This document shows positions 36,356 to 44,647 of a stretch of 64,000 bases of DNA, piece after piece (position 1 is the stretch's first letter; every line of letters starts with the position of its first letter). The notes beneath the pieces were generated by a model, which was not told the origin of the DNA, searched no databases, and worked only from the letters and a program-made list of their open reading frames with translations. The stretch is from CPC320 sp002684375 (GTDB lineage Bacteria > Pseudomonadota > Alphaproteobacteria > Rhodobacterales > Rhodobacteraceae). The DNA is taken from assembly GCA_965662545.1 (NCBI GenBank), contig CBFIHZ010000019.1, positions 1-64,000 on the forward strand, read 5' to 3'. The position numbers were made by a program, and so were the translations under genes.

Positions 36356-36461
36356 ATTATCTCTCCCTAGCTGGCTCCGTTTATCTTTCGGGCTTGCTTG
36401 GTTTCATAAAATCAGCCTCAGGGCGTCACGCAACCTTTGGCCGTCGAAAACATCGTCCGGA

Positions 36462-36650
36462 TTAGAACCGGGCGCTGTCAAAGTATGCGCGGGTGTGCGC
36501 TGTGTCTTGCATCTGGCCATCGTCGGCCGTTACAGCAGCTTGCACTTGCGTCCCGCTTACAGCTACGGCAACGGCCGCAGCTGGGGCAGCGGTACCCGCC
36601 AGCTTTAGAAAATCGCGGCGGCTGGTCGCCTCCTCGGTCTTCTGTGTCAT
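36462..36650 (-). CDS. Small Tat-signal protein of the formate dehydrogenase region (TIGR02811-like)
   Basis: This 62-residue protein is little more than a Tat signal: SRRDFLKLAG with the arginine pair at 11-12, then an Ala/Val-rich stretch and a short polar tail. Such FdhX-like ORFs precede fdhA in many proteobacteria; their role in assembly or export is not settled. It lies about 106 bases upstream of the alpha gene. Confidence 0.85.
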   Translation of the reverse strand: MTQKTEEATSRRDFLKLAGTAAPAAAVAVAVSGTQVQAAVTADDGQMQDTAHTRAYFDSARF

Positions 36651-36702
36651 CGGGGGTCTCCTCCCTGTTGGTTACGGCAGCTTGCGCCACCCTTAATGCG
36701 GA

Positions 36703-37356
36703 TCATTCCGCGCTCATCCGGAAGCTTTCAGCCTCGATTGCCATAAATGCCTTGCCGACTGCGCCGACAGAGGCGTAGAGCACCGAGTTTTTGGCCGCTT
36801 CCAAATCACTGAAAAAATGTGCAGCCCAAGGGCTGATGTGTTTATTGAAGAACTCCCTTTGGTCGCTCAATGTGGCAGGCGCACCGAACCGTCCAACCAC
36901 AAGCCCCCCCATCATTTCGAGTAGCGAAGCAATATTATCTTCTGGCTCATAAACGTTTTGCGCCCGCGTGATGCCGCGCACTGCCATATCGCGGCGCAAC
37001 GTCGCCAAAGGCTTTTCGTTCAAAAATCCCGTCAGATAGTAACTCGCATAGGGCAACAGCTCTCCGCGGCCCAGACCGATAAACAGAGCGTTAAACTCAC
37101 TTTCAACCGAGGCGGGTTTGCTGACCTTTGCGACCCGCGCAAGCGACGAGATCGCCTGCCCCAAATCGGTATCGTCTCCGGTGAGATCTGTGGTCTGGTC
37201 CAGAATCATTTGACTGGCCGGCCCTGACAAAATTAATCCGAGAAAGTTGTACAGATCAGCCCGCAGCCGGTCTTCTACCGCAACCTGAGCGGTGGATGTC
37301 GATCCAATTTTCGGCGCAGTTTCCGACGTGGCTGTCGTCTGTCCCTCTGGGGTCAT
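36703..37356 (-). CDS. TorD/DmsD-like molecular chaperone for formate dehydrogenase
   Basis: This 217-residue all-helical protein fits the TorD family of dedicated chaperones that hold molybdoenzyme Tat signals until cofactor insertion. LRADLYNFLGLIL is the N-terminal helix, and EPEDNIASLLEMMGGLV is the conserved EPxD-type segment. It starts by overlapping the DUF3306 stop with ATGA and precedes the small Tat gene, consistent with serving the FDH alpha subunit. Confidence 0.87.
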   Translation of the reverse strand: MTPEGQTTATSETAPKIGSTSTAQVAVEDRLRADLYNFLGLILSGPASQMILDQTTDLTGDDTDLGQAISSLARVAKVSKPASVESEFNALFIGLGRGELLPYASYYLTGFLNEKPLATLRRDMAVRGITRAQNVYEPEDNIASLLEMMGGLVVGRFGAPATLSDQREFFNKHISPWAAHFFSDLEAAKNSVLYASVGAVGKAFMAIEAESFRMSAE

Positions 37357-38057
37357 AATTGTGGTTCTTTCATGTTATCGAAATGGAAAGTCATGCGCCG
37401 TTTGGGCAGAATGGCAGGATCTAAACACTCCGTCTCTATATCATCATAAGCAAGTAAGATTTCGGCAGTTTGACTGGCGTCGTGGGTTTCTGGCGCAGGC
37501 TCCATCTGCTCGGATTTTGACGGCTCAGCCCAATCGTGCTGCCGTTTCTGGTCGGTGCATCCAACAGCCTGTGCAGCTTCCAAGTCATCGGTCGCCTCTC
37601 TGGAAATCAATTCGTCGGCCTCCGCTGCCGCCCGCTGCTCAGCAGCCTCTGCTTCGGCCTGACGCACCATTTCAAGCACGTGTTCTGTCATACCTTTGCC
37701 CACCTGATAGGCCGTCTGCAAATTTTCGACGACCGTGGCACTATCGGTAAAATCCTCGCCATAATCCAGCAAGCCATCCAGATTGGCCAGCGCCGGATTT
37801 GCCAGCCACAAGCGGCGCAGCGCGCGACGGCGCAGCCTGTCTGGCACGGCTTTTGACATAAACGCTGAAAAATCATCGCCCATCTTCATGTCGTCGGGGT
37901 TCGGCAAGTCCAGTTCCAACAGTAATTCTTCGTCGGTTTTTTCAGCTTGCTCCGCCTGCAATGCGGCTGTCTCTTCTGCATCCTTGATCTGCAGGGCAAT
38001 CTTTTCTTCCGTCTCCACGCCGGCTTTGCGCCGTGACCAGAAATCCGTGCCGCCCAT
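37353..38057 (-). CDS. DUF3306 domain-containing protein
   Basis: This 234-residue, strongly acidic soluble protein begins with FWSRRKAGVETEE, typical of DUF3306, followed by the conserved MGDDFSAFMSKAVPDRLRRRALRRLWLANPALANLDGLLDYGEDFTD-type core split here into several short motifs. The C-terminus is Asp/Glu-rich and low in complexity. DUF3305 and DUF3306 recur as a pair in fdh clusters; their roles are not established. It shares one base with the DUF3305 stop and overlaps the chaperone start by four bases. Confidence 0.82.
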   Translation of the reverse strand: MGGTDFWSRRKAGVETEEKIALQIKDAEETAALQAEQAEKTDEELLLELDLPNPDDMKMGDDFSAFMSKAVPDRLRRRALRRLWLANPALANLDGLLDYGEDFTDSATVVENLQTAYQVGKGMTEHVLEMVRQAEAEAAEQRAAAEADELISREATDDLEAAQAVGCTDQKRQHDWAEPSKSEQMEPAPETHDASQTAEILLAYDDIETECLDPAILPKRRMTFHFDNMKEPQL

Positions 38058-38611
38058 CAGTTCAGCCTCGCTTTTTTGGCCAGCGTTGGGGCGCGATAAA
38101 CATCCGCCATCTGCGCAATACGGGAATCGCCGATGCCGTCTTCCTTCAACCCAGTATCTGCCTTGTCCCGCCGACGTTTCTTGAAAGCTTCGTGTTCGTG
38201 GTGCAGGCTGACAAAGGCCTCAACCCAACCTGTTATTACCCGCGGCATCCGAACCTTCTCTACCAGTTCCTCGCCGCTGTCGGTGTAATCCTGCGCCTCA
38301 TAGGGCGACGCAGTGACCAACAACACGTCAAGCGGGCGCGTCTCGCTGTCTAGATTTTCTCGTAGCACAACGTAAATCGACGGCTCCTGCGCCGTCAGGC
38401 CATGGAGATAGGCCTCGGTGTCGGCACCGTGCAATTCAAGCATTGGCGACGAGGCGTGATATTCCGTTCCTTCGGGACCGTCGGACAAGACCAGCCAATC
38501 TGCTTGCGCCGCATGCGGCAGCACCGCCACCGCCTGCCAAGACCACAGAGCCCAACGCGTCAGGCCCGGTCGGCGTCGGATCACGACCCCAAGCGGCATC
38601 GACTGATACAT
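38057..38611 (-). CDS. DUF3305 domain-containing protein
   Basis: This 184-residue protein matches DUF3305: MPLGVVIRRRPGLTRWAL at the start, then SDGPEGTEYHASSPMLELHG and a C-terminal FVSLHHEHEAFKKRRRD. It has no signal or membrane helix. The ATG at 38611 is my choice; a TTG at 38629 close to a GGGAGGGG would add six residues, and an ATG at 38599 would remove four. First gene of the leftward fdh operon. Confidence 0.8.
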   Translation of the reverse strand: MYQSMPLGVVIRRRPGLTRWALWSWQAVAVLPHAAQADWLVLSDGPEGTEYHASSPMLELHGADTEAYLHGLTAQEPSIYVVLRENLDSETRPLDVLLVTASPYEAQDYTDSGEELVEKVRMPRVITGWVEAFVSLHHEHEAFKKRRRDKADTGLKEDGIGDSRIAQMADVYRAPTLAKKARLN

Positions 38612-38987
38612 GTGCGGATTATGAATCAAAAACCCCTCCCAGCGGATTGTCAAATTAGCACAGGAGTAGTTTGAGCAAAATTTGGGACTGTGCAAAGGGA
38701 AAAACCTGCAGTTTCGCGATATTGCCAGCTCAGCGGACAAAACGAACCGAAAACTAGCCTAATTCACTCAATGACGGACTTTTTGTCCACACCCAGAGCG
38801 ACTCTGTCCCCTTCGAAACGTCTAAAAAAAACGTTCAAATTCAACGGAGATTACCTTACGATTCTGATAGGAATTCAGAATAAAATAATTCGAATTTATA
38901 TTTACGCGGCCTACAATCTATGTCTAGTTGGAGCACAGATCGATCCCAAAAACAGCTAATGATACCCATGTTTGTGATAGGAATACA
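38612..38987. promoter_or_regulatory. Divergent regulatory region of the formate dehydrogenase island
   Basis: The gap between the leftward DUF3305-fdh operon and the rightward Fe-S gene is AT-rich. It contains a perfect inverted repeat with arms ATTCTGA (38861-38867) and TCAGAAT (38875-38881), spacer seven bases, and beside it the palindrome AATTCGAATT (38887-38896). I could not place -35/-10 boxes with confidence. These dyads are the best candidates for the regulator site of the island. Confidence 0.5.
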
Positions 38988-40946
38988 ATGGCTAAGAACT
39001 TGGTTTTATGTGACTGTCTCGGCAGTCAAGAGATTGACCGAACCGGACTGGAGACCGCTACCAATTTGAGCTGTTCGCCGGTCTTCAACAGTCTTTGCAC
39101 GACCCAAATCAAACAGGCATCAGCCGCTTTGACACAGGGAGATGCAATCATTTGTTGCGGTCAGGAACAACGGATTTTTGAGGCGCTTGCGGCCGAAATC
39201 GACGCTGAGCAACCCGGCTTTTTGGATCTGCGCGATCGCGCTGGATGGTCCGCGGACACGGCTCCAAAACTACCCAAAATGGCCGCTTTGGTCGCAGAGG
39301 CGACCCTCGCCGCCCCATCATATAAATCGCTGGATATTGCCTCTGAAGGCCTGTGTCTTATCCTCGGTTCAGCGGATGTCGCGCTGGCAGCCGCGCGGGA
39401 TCTTGCAGAGCTGCTCAGCGTGACAGTTTTATTGACTGATGACCCCGAAGCTCAGCCCGACGAACGCGGCTATGATGTGATCCACGGTAACCTGAAAACT
39501 GCGCAGGGATCATTCGGACATTTCACTGTCAAAATTGACCAATTACAGCAAAGACAACCAGGAGGGCGTGGCCAACCCGGATTGACCGAACCGCGCGACG
39601 GCGGACAGTCTCAATGTGATATTTTACTGGACCTGACAGGAGCCGCGCCGCTGTTTGCCGCCCACGAAAAACGTGACGGCTATCTGCGCGCAGATCCGGG
39701 CAACCCGGCCGCTGTAACGAAAGCTGTTTTAGAGGCATCGCAAATGGTCGGTACGTTTGAAAAACCGCTCTATGTGCAGACAGAGCCTCTTCTGTGCGCC
39801 CACAGCCGCGCAGAACAATCAGGTTGCTCAAAATGCCTGAACGTCTGCCCAACCGGAGCGATCGTGCCGGATGGCGATCACATCAGCATCGATCCACTGA
39901 TTTGTGCCGGCTGCGGAGCCTGTTCGGCAGTCTGCCCGTCAGGGTCGATTACCTATGACATGCCGCCTGTTGACCTGATCTTCCAGCGGCTGCAAACACT
40001 CGGCCAAGCCTATCGCAAGGCCGGCGGCATCGCCCCGCGGCTTTTGGTACATGACACGGATCATGGCCGCGAGATGATTGCGCTTGCAGCCCGGTACAGC
40101 ACAGGATTACCTTCTGATGTTATCCCATTGGAAGTCAGTGCTTTATCTGGATTTGGACATACAGAAATGTTGTCTGCACTGGCCTGTGGTTTCGCACAGG
40201 TCTCAGTCCTGATGGCGCCGCGCTCGGATCATGACGTGCTGCACAGCGAACAGGCTCTGGCGCAAGCCATCGCACCGGCGAACAGCCTGCATCTTCTCGA
40301 TATCAATGACCCTGACGAGCTCTGCGCCCTGTTGTCGGCTCAAGAAATCCAACCGGTGGTTGGTACGCCGGTTTTGCCGATGGGGACGCGGCGACAAGCC
40401 ACCCGATTGGCGGCGAAATCGCTACACCCCGAGGGCGGCGAACTGCCGCTTCCTGAAGCTGCGCCCTATGGAGCGGTTTTGGTCAATACCGATAGCTGCA
40501 CCCTGTGCCTGTCCTGCGTGTCGCTATGCCCGTCAGGCGCATTGGGTGAAAATCCGGACAAGCCACAGCTGCTGTTTCAGGAAGATGCCTGTCTACAATG
40601 CGGGCTCTGCGCCAATCTGTGCCCGGAAAAAGCAATTTCCCTAGCCCCCCGCATGAACCTCGCTGATGAAGCCCTGTCACAAGTTGTGCTGCACGAAGAA
40701 GAGCCCTGTGCCTGCATCGAATGTGGTGCATTATTCGGGGTCCAGTCCACCGTCGATAAAATCGTCGAAAAGCTGGCCGGAAAACACTCAATGTTTGCGA
40801 CCAGCGACGCCGCCCGAATGATCCGTATGTGTGACGATTGTCGCGTCAACGCTCAGTTTCACGGCCAAAACAACCCTTTCGCAGGCGCTGAACGTCCCAG
40901 AGTGCGGACCACCGAAGATTACTATTCAGAGCGCAAGGATCACTGA
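38988..40946 (+). CDS. Multi-cluster 4Fe-4S ferredoxin-type protein of the fdh island
   Basis: This 652-residue soluble protein has no signal or membrane helix. Two pairs of 4Fe-4S motifs are present: CSKCLNVCPTG and CAGCGACSAVCPSG at about 275-325, and CTLCLSCVSLCPSG and CLQCGLCANLCPEK at about 500-550. Further cysteines lie in CACIECG (about 574) and MCDDC (about 614). The region 1-265 resembles no domain I can name, though GxxG-rich strands around 130-160 suggest a Rossmann-like part. It is divergent from the FDH operon and probably passes electrons in cofactor maturation or a cytoplasmic branch. Confidence 0.8.
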   Translation: MAKNLVLCDCLGSQEIDRTGLETATNLSCSPVFNSLCTTQIKQASAALTQGDAIICCGQEQRIFEALAAEIDAEQPGFLDLRDRAGWSADTAPKLPKMAALVAEATLAAPSYKSLDIASEGLCLILGSADVALAAARDLAELLSVTVLLTDDPEAQPDERGYDVIHGNLKTAQGSFGHFTVKIDQLQQRQPGGRGQPGLTEPRDGGQSQCDILLDLTGAAPLFAAHEKRDGYLRADPGNPAAVTKAVLEASQMVGTFEKPLYVQTEPLLCAHSRAEQSGCSKCLNVCPTGAIVPDGDHISIDPLICAGCGACSAVCPSGSITYDMPPVDLIFQRLQTLGQAYRKAGGIAPRLLVHDTDHGREMIALAARYSTGLPSDVIPLEVSALSGFGHTEMLSALACGFAQVSVLMAPRSDHDVLHSEQALAQAIAPANSLHLLDINDPDELCALLSAQEIQPVVGTPVLPMGTRRQATRLAAKSLHPEGGELPLPEAAPYGAVLVNTDSCTLCLSCVSLCPSGALGENPDKPQLLFQEDACLQCGLCANLCPEKAISLAPRMNLADEALSQVVLHEEEPCACIECGALFGVQSTVDKIVEKLAGKHSMFATSDAARMIRMCDDCRVNAQFHGQNNPFAGAERPRVRTTEDYYSERKDH

Positions 40947-41755
40947 TGGACCAAAGCAGAGCCAAGATCGGCGGGGGGCAACCCGTCGACATAGGCGACA
41001 ATGGCCTCAAGATCATCGAGCGTCAGCTCCATGGGAACGATCGGCGACGGCCGAGACGGGTCAAAAGGCTCGGTGACGTCAGCGACCTGCGTGAAGGCGG
41101 GGTGCGGGTTGAGCGCGTAGAAACTCAGAAACCGGCCGTCCCAATCGGAAAAACTGCGCAGGATAAAAAACGACGGCGTAGACCCGATAGTGGTCATGCG
41201 CGTGGCTTCGGACACCGCGTGGCAGCGACTGCAATGCTGCTTGGACAGCTGCGCACCCGCGATTGCATCTCCGCTGAAACTGGCGGCTTGCTCCACCACG
41301 TCTTTTGGCGTTGCCACCTGAAACAGCGACACCCCGTCAACCTTAAAGCTAACGATGGTACGCAGCCCAACCTCGGACCGCAGCCAAGTTGTAAACCGCT
41401 CCACACCGGGATGGGCGGTCTCGGTATTACTCAAATACCAAACCCTCTGCAGGCCCTCGAAAAGCGCCGGACCCTGTGGCGTTTCGGTCATCGACAAATC
41501 CGCCGCCTCATCAGATGTGACAACGGTAATGCGCACGCCAGTCTTCAGCGAAAACCGCGGCAAGAGATGTTTCAGAAAACCGCTCTGTTGCAGCGCGGGC
41601 GGCACTTGCAAGACAAACGCTTTGCTGTCGGATATTGCGGGATTGGCTGTGAGACTGATCGCAGCGGTTATGACAGAAAAAACAGCAACCGATCGCAAGC
41701 CCGCCGAAAATATGCGCTGCGCATTCCGTTTGAACTGTTGTCCCCAACCCGCCAT
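40940..41755 (-). CDS. Solute-binding-like domain fused to cytochrome c, exported
   Basis: This 271-residue protein starts with a signal sequence (hydrophobic 21-37, cleavage near residue 43). Residues about 46-160 look like half of a type II periplasmic binding protein of the tungstate/molybdate kind (SGFLKHLLPRFSLKTGVRIT, then WLRSEVGLRTI). A class I cytochrome c domain follows, with CSRCH at 175-179 and a likely distal Met in VPMELTLDDLEAIVAY. Its stop overlaps the end of the Fe-S gene by seven bases. It might relay electrons or sense metal oxyanion supply for FDH; both are inference. Confidence 0.75.
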   Translation of the reverse strand: MAGWGQQFKRNAQRIFSAGLRSVAVFSVITAAISLTANPAISDSKAFVLQVPPALQQSGFLKHLLPRFSLKTGVRITVVTSDEAADLSMTETPQGPALFEGLQRVWYLSNTETAHPGVERFTTWLRSEVGLRTIVSFKVDGVSLFQVATPKDVVEQAASFSGDAIAGAQLSKQHCSRCHAVSEATRMTTIGSTPSFFILRSFSDWDGRFLSFYALNPHPAFTQVADVTEPFDPSRPSPIVPMELTLDDLEAIVAYVDGLPPADLGSALVHQ

Positions 41756-41813
41756 ACTCTTAGTAAAGACCAGTTTCACTGTTACGTCAACGCAGACCTG
41801 AGGAAAGAGAATC

Positions 41814-42008
41814 ATGACCGAAGAATTTAATATGTCGATGCGCAAGTTCCTGAAACAAGTTGGCGTGACGTCGCAAAAGGCCATCGAGGATGCGCTGCGC
41901 GATGCCGGCAACACAGAGGGGCAAGCTTTTGAGGCAAAGATGGTACTAACGCTCGATGGGGTAGATATGGAACATGTGGTGACCGGAACCATCAAGGGGC
42001 ATAATTAA
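41814..42008 (+). CDS. DUF6494 family small protein
   Basis: This 64-residue protein (MSMRKFLKQVGVTSQKAIED, then VLTLDGVDMEHVVTG) fits a small conserved family of unknown function found beside Mrp/ApbC genes in alphaproteobacteria. GGAAAGAGAATC precedes the ATG, and the Mrp gene starts one base after its stop. It is presumably translated together with it. Confidence 0.75.
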   Translation: MTEEFNMSMRKFLKQVGVTSQKAIEDALRDAGNTEGQAFEAKMVLTLDGVDMEHVVTGTIKGHN

Positions 42009-42009
42009 C

Positions 42010-43077
42010 GTGACCCTAGAAAGAGACAGCGTCCTAGAAGCACTAAAGCAGATCACGGATCCCGCAAGCGGATCAGATATCGTCACCGCAGGTGTCATGC
42101 GCGCCCTGAGCATCGAGGACGGCACCATACGCTTTGTGCTCGAAATCAATCCCGATCGGGCCAAAGAATATGAAGCAGTGCAGGCTCTGGCCGAAGCCGC
42201 TGTAAAAGGGCTGGATGGGGTGGAGACCGTATCGGTCGTAATGACCGGACATTCAGCCCCCAAGCCCCCACCCGACCTGAAGACCAAGCGCAAGTCAGAA
42301 AGTAAGGGGCCAGAGCGGATCCCTGGCGTTGAGCACATCATCGCGATTGCCTCGGGCAAAGGCGGGGTCGGAAAATCAACTGTGGCCTCGAACCTTGCCT
42401 GTGCACTAGCGGCCGAAGGTCGACGGGTTGGTTTGCTGGATGCGGATATCTATGGCCCGTCACAACCCAGAATGCTGGGCGTGTCTGGCCGGCCGGCCTC
42501 CCCTGACGGCAAAACCATTCTGCCACTGCGCAACCACGGGGTGACAATGATGTCGCTCGGGCTGATGACCAATGAAGGGCAGGCCGTGGTTTGGCGCGGG
42601 CCCATGCTTATGGGCGCGTTGCAACAAATGCTGATGCAAGTGCAATGGGGCGCGCTTGATATTTTGATCGTGGATTTGCCGCCTGGCACCGGCGATGTCC
42701 AGATGACGCTGGCTCAAAAAACCGAAGTAGACGGTGCCATTATCGTAAGCACGCCCCAAGATGTGGCACTGATCGATGCACGTAAAGGCATCGACATGTT
42801 CAACCAACTGAAAACGCCAATTCTTGGTATGATTGAGAATATGTCGACCCACATCTGCACGAAGTGCGGCCATGAAGAGCATCTGTTCGGCCACGGAGGT
42901 GTGGTTGCCGAAGCAGCCAAACTCGGGGTGCCGGTTTTGGCTGAAATTCCGCTGGATCTCAACATCCGAATCGCCTCGGATGGCGGGGCACCAATCGTTG
43001 TGTCCGACCCGGAAAGCCCCCAAGCTCAGGTGTTCCGCAAAACTGCGCGCGCCTTGGTCGCTCAGGGCGTGGCATGA
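42010..43077 (+). CDS. apbC: Mrp/ApbC/NBP35 P-loop iron-sulfur carrier ATPase
   Basis: This 355-residue protein has an N-terminal MIP18/DUF59 domain (1-90) and an Mrp ATPase with the deviant Walker A GKGGVGKST and the CTKC motif near 280 whose two cysteines bridge a 4Fe-4S in the dimer. ApbC proteins assemble and transfer Fe-S clusters. It uses a GTG start with AAGGGG in front. Located in the fdh island, it could load FdhA/FdhB or the neighbouring Fe-S protein; this is inferred from position. Confidence 0.9.
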   Translation: MTLERDSVLEALKQITDPASGSDIVTAGVMRALSIEDGTIRFVLEINPDRAKEYEAVQALAEAAVKGLDGVETVSVVMTGHSAPKPPPDLKTKRKSESKGPERIPGVEHIIAIASGKGGVGKSTVASNLACALAAEGRRVGLLDADIYGPSQPRMLGVSGRPASPDGKTILPLRNHGVTMMSLGLMTNEGQAVVWRGPMLMGALQQMLMQVQWGALDILIVDLPPGTGDVQMTLAQKTEVDGAIIVSTPQDVALIDARKGIDMFNQLKTPILGMIENMSTHICTKCGHEEHLFGHGGVVAEAAKLGVPVLAEIPLDLNIRIASDGGAPIVVSDPESPQAQVFRKTARALVAQGVA

Positions 43078-43775
43078 CCCAAGCGAGCTTTCCTCCGCTG
43101 TTTATCGGGCAGGCCGTCACTGGCGCGCTAAATCCGTTCGACAAGGCCTGTTCCCAGGCGATGCTGGGCTGCGACGCTGGTCTGGTGGTGCATAATATAT
43201 CGCCCGATACGCTGCGCGCCGCGATCGTCTTTGCCCCAGAAGTCACGCTGGAAGAGGCGATGGTGATGCTGCCGACCTGCGGCATTGGTTTTCAGAACGC
43301 GCTGGGTGCCTTGGCGCCGCCGGAAGTTGCGGTGCATTTGACCTGGGATGGTCTGATCTTGATTAACGGCGCCCGCTGTGGGCGCTTGCGGGTCGCGGCC
43401 AGCCACCAAAAACCGGGGGCGGTGGCGGAATGGCTAGTTGTCGGACTGGAATTGCCACTTTGGCCGGCTTCAGACAACCCCGGTGAGACACCCAACGATA
43501 CTGCGCTTTATGCTGAAGGCTGTGCCGACGTGGATGCTGTGCACCTGCTCGAAAGCTGGGTACGCCACAGCTTGGTCTGGATAAACCGCTGGCAGGACGA
43601 GGGCGCGTCCCCGCTGCATACAGAATGGCGGGGTCTGGCGCATGGCGTCGGCGAGACGACCAAACAGAACGGCCAGAACGGAAAATTTCTTGGCACGGAC
43701 GAACGCTTTGGCATGTTGTTACGCAGCGCAGAGACCACCCATTTAATTCCCCTATCCACTCTGCTGGAGACCTGA
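43074..43775 (+). CDS. Biotin/lipoate-protein ligase-like protein (DUF4444 type), degenerate active site
   Basis: This 233-residue protein has a LplA/BirA-like catalytic fold (about 1-165) and a C-terminal DUF4444-like region (WRGLAHGVGE, GKFLGTDERFGMLL). The RRxGGG/GRGR nucleotide-binding motif of true ligases is not seen, and the KxxGI catalytic loop reads NGARCGRLRV, lacking its lysine. Ligase activity is therefore doubtful. It overlaps the Mrp gene by four bases (ATGA) and is three bases before DUF6505. Confidence 0.75.
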   Translation: MTQASFPPLFIGQAVTGALNPFDKACSQAMLGCDAGLVVHNISPDTLRAAIVFAPEVTLEEAMVMLPTCGIGFQNALGALAPPEVAVHLTWDGLILINGARCGRLRVAASHQKPGAVAEWLVVGLELPLWPASDNPGETPNDTALYAEGCADVDAVHLLESWVRHSLVWINRWQDEGASPLHTEWRGLAHGVGETTKQNGQNGKFLGTDERFGMLLRSAETTHLIPLSTLLET

Positions 43776-43778
43776 CCC

Positions 43779-44258
43779 ATGCAACTTGCTCGTGCGATAC
43801 ATTTTGACGAAAGCGACTTAAACGTTTTTCACTGCCCGGCACGCACCGGCGAATGGTGTTTGTCAGGCGGCTTTGAGTTTTCAAACTGGAGCGAAGGGGA
43901 CCTAACCGGCAAGGCCCGCCAAGCCTTTGCCAATGGCTGGCTCGGGCTTGAAACCTTTGGGCGGGTGACCTTTGTTGCAGTCACTCAGATCGAAGAGACC
44001 GAATACAATGATCAGATAGAGGCGCTGGCACAGCATTTCGTCACACTATACGGGGCACCCGATCTTGAGGCCGCCCGCCCCGTTGCCGCCGAAGAATTAT
44101 CACAGATGGCAGAGCTTTGCGCAGATCACACCGCCAACACTCTTTTGACCGTTTCGCGCGAATTGACGCCCAATGGTGTCGCCGAAGCCTTTCGCACAAT
44201 CGAAGCCCAGGCCGCTGGAATCGAGCAGTTTGCCATCCATGGATCGCTGGATGAATGA
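43779..44258 (+). CDS. DUF6505 family protein
   Basis: This 159-residue soluble protein (ARAIHFDESDLNVF, GEWCLSGGFEF, KARQAFANGWLGLETFGRVT) fits a conserved family of unknown function always, in my knowledge, met beside the biotin/lipoate ligase-like gene. It ends the rightward DUF6494-Mrp-ligase-DUF6505 run. No domain or catalytic motif can be assigned. Confidence 0.75.
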   Translation: MQLARAIHFDESDLNVFHCPARTGEWCLSGGFEFSNWSEGDLTGKARQAFANGWLGLETFGRVTFVAVTQIEETEYNDQIEALAQHFVTLYGAPDLEAARPVAAEELSQMAELCADHTANTLLTVSRELTPNGVAEAFRTIEAQAAGIEQFAIHGSLDE

Positions 44259-44647
44259 ACTGGAAGATAAGAACACAATAAATTGATTTAAAATATATAA
44301 TTGATTTTCATTAGATGATTTTGATACACTGAGGTGTTTAAGTGGCAGGGCCTTCATACGCCTAAAATGCCTCATAGAAAAATTACTTTTATTGAATTAT
44401 TCCAATAAGTAACGGACCGGTTTGGAGTAAATTTATGAACATTCAGGCGACCTGCCAAAGAATAAGTATAACAAAACCCGCAAAGCCATAAAAATATCAA
44501 GGAACTGCACCTGCGAAAAAACAATAATTTATGCCTAAAGATTGTGCCAAACCAGAGTTTAATGCCTGAGGGTGTCACCCGCCACTAAACATCGTATAAA
44601 TTTGAAAGAATGTATATATATCAATTTATTATCGGACATTTCTAAAG
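44259..44647. other. AT-rich intergenic stretch
   Basis: About 390 bases, much more AT-rich than the flanks. A minus-strand frame of 68 codons (44578-44372) has no ribosome site and no family resemblance, so I do not call it. No repeat or terminator is clear. It marks the right end of the formate dehydrogenase island. Confidence 0.5.

Noticed and set aside
44372..44578. Minus-strand 68-codon frame in the AT-rich gap
   Set aside because: No ribosome site, no family features, and unusually rich in Phe/Ser/Leu, as expected for AT-rich noncoding DNA.
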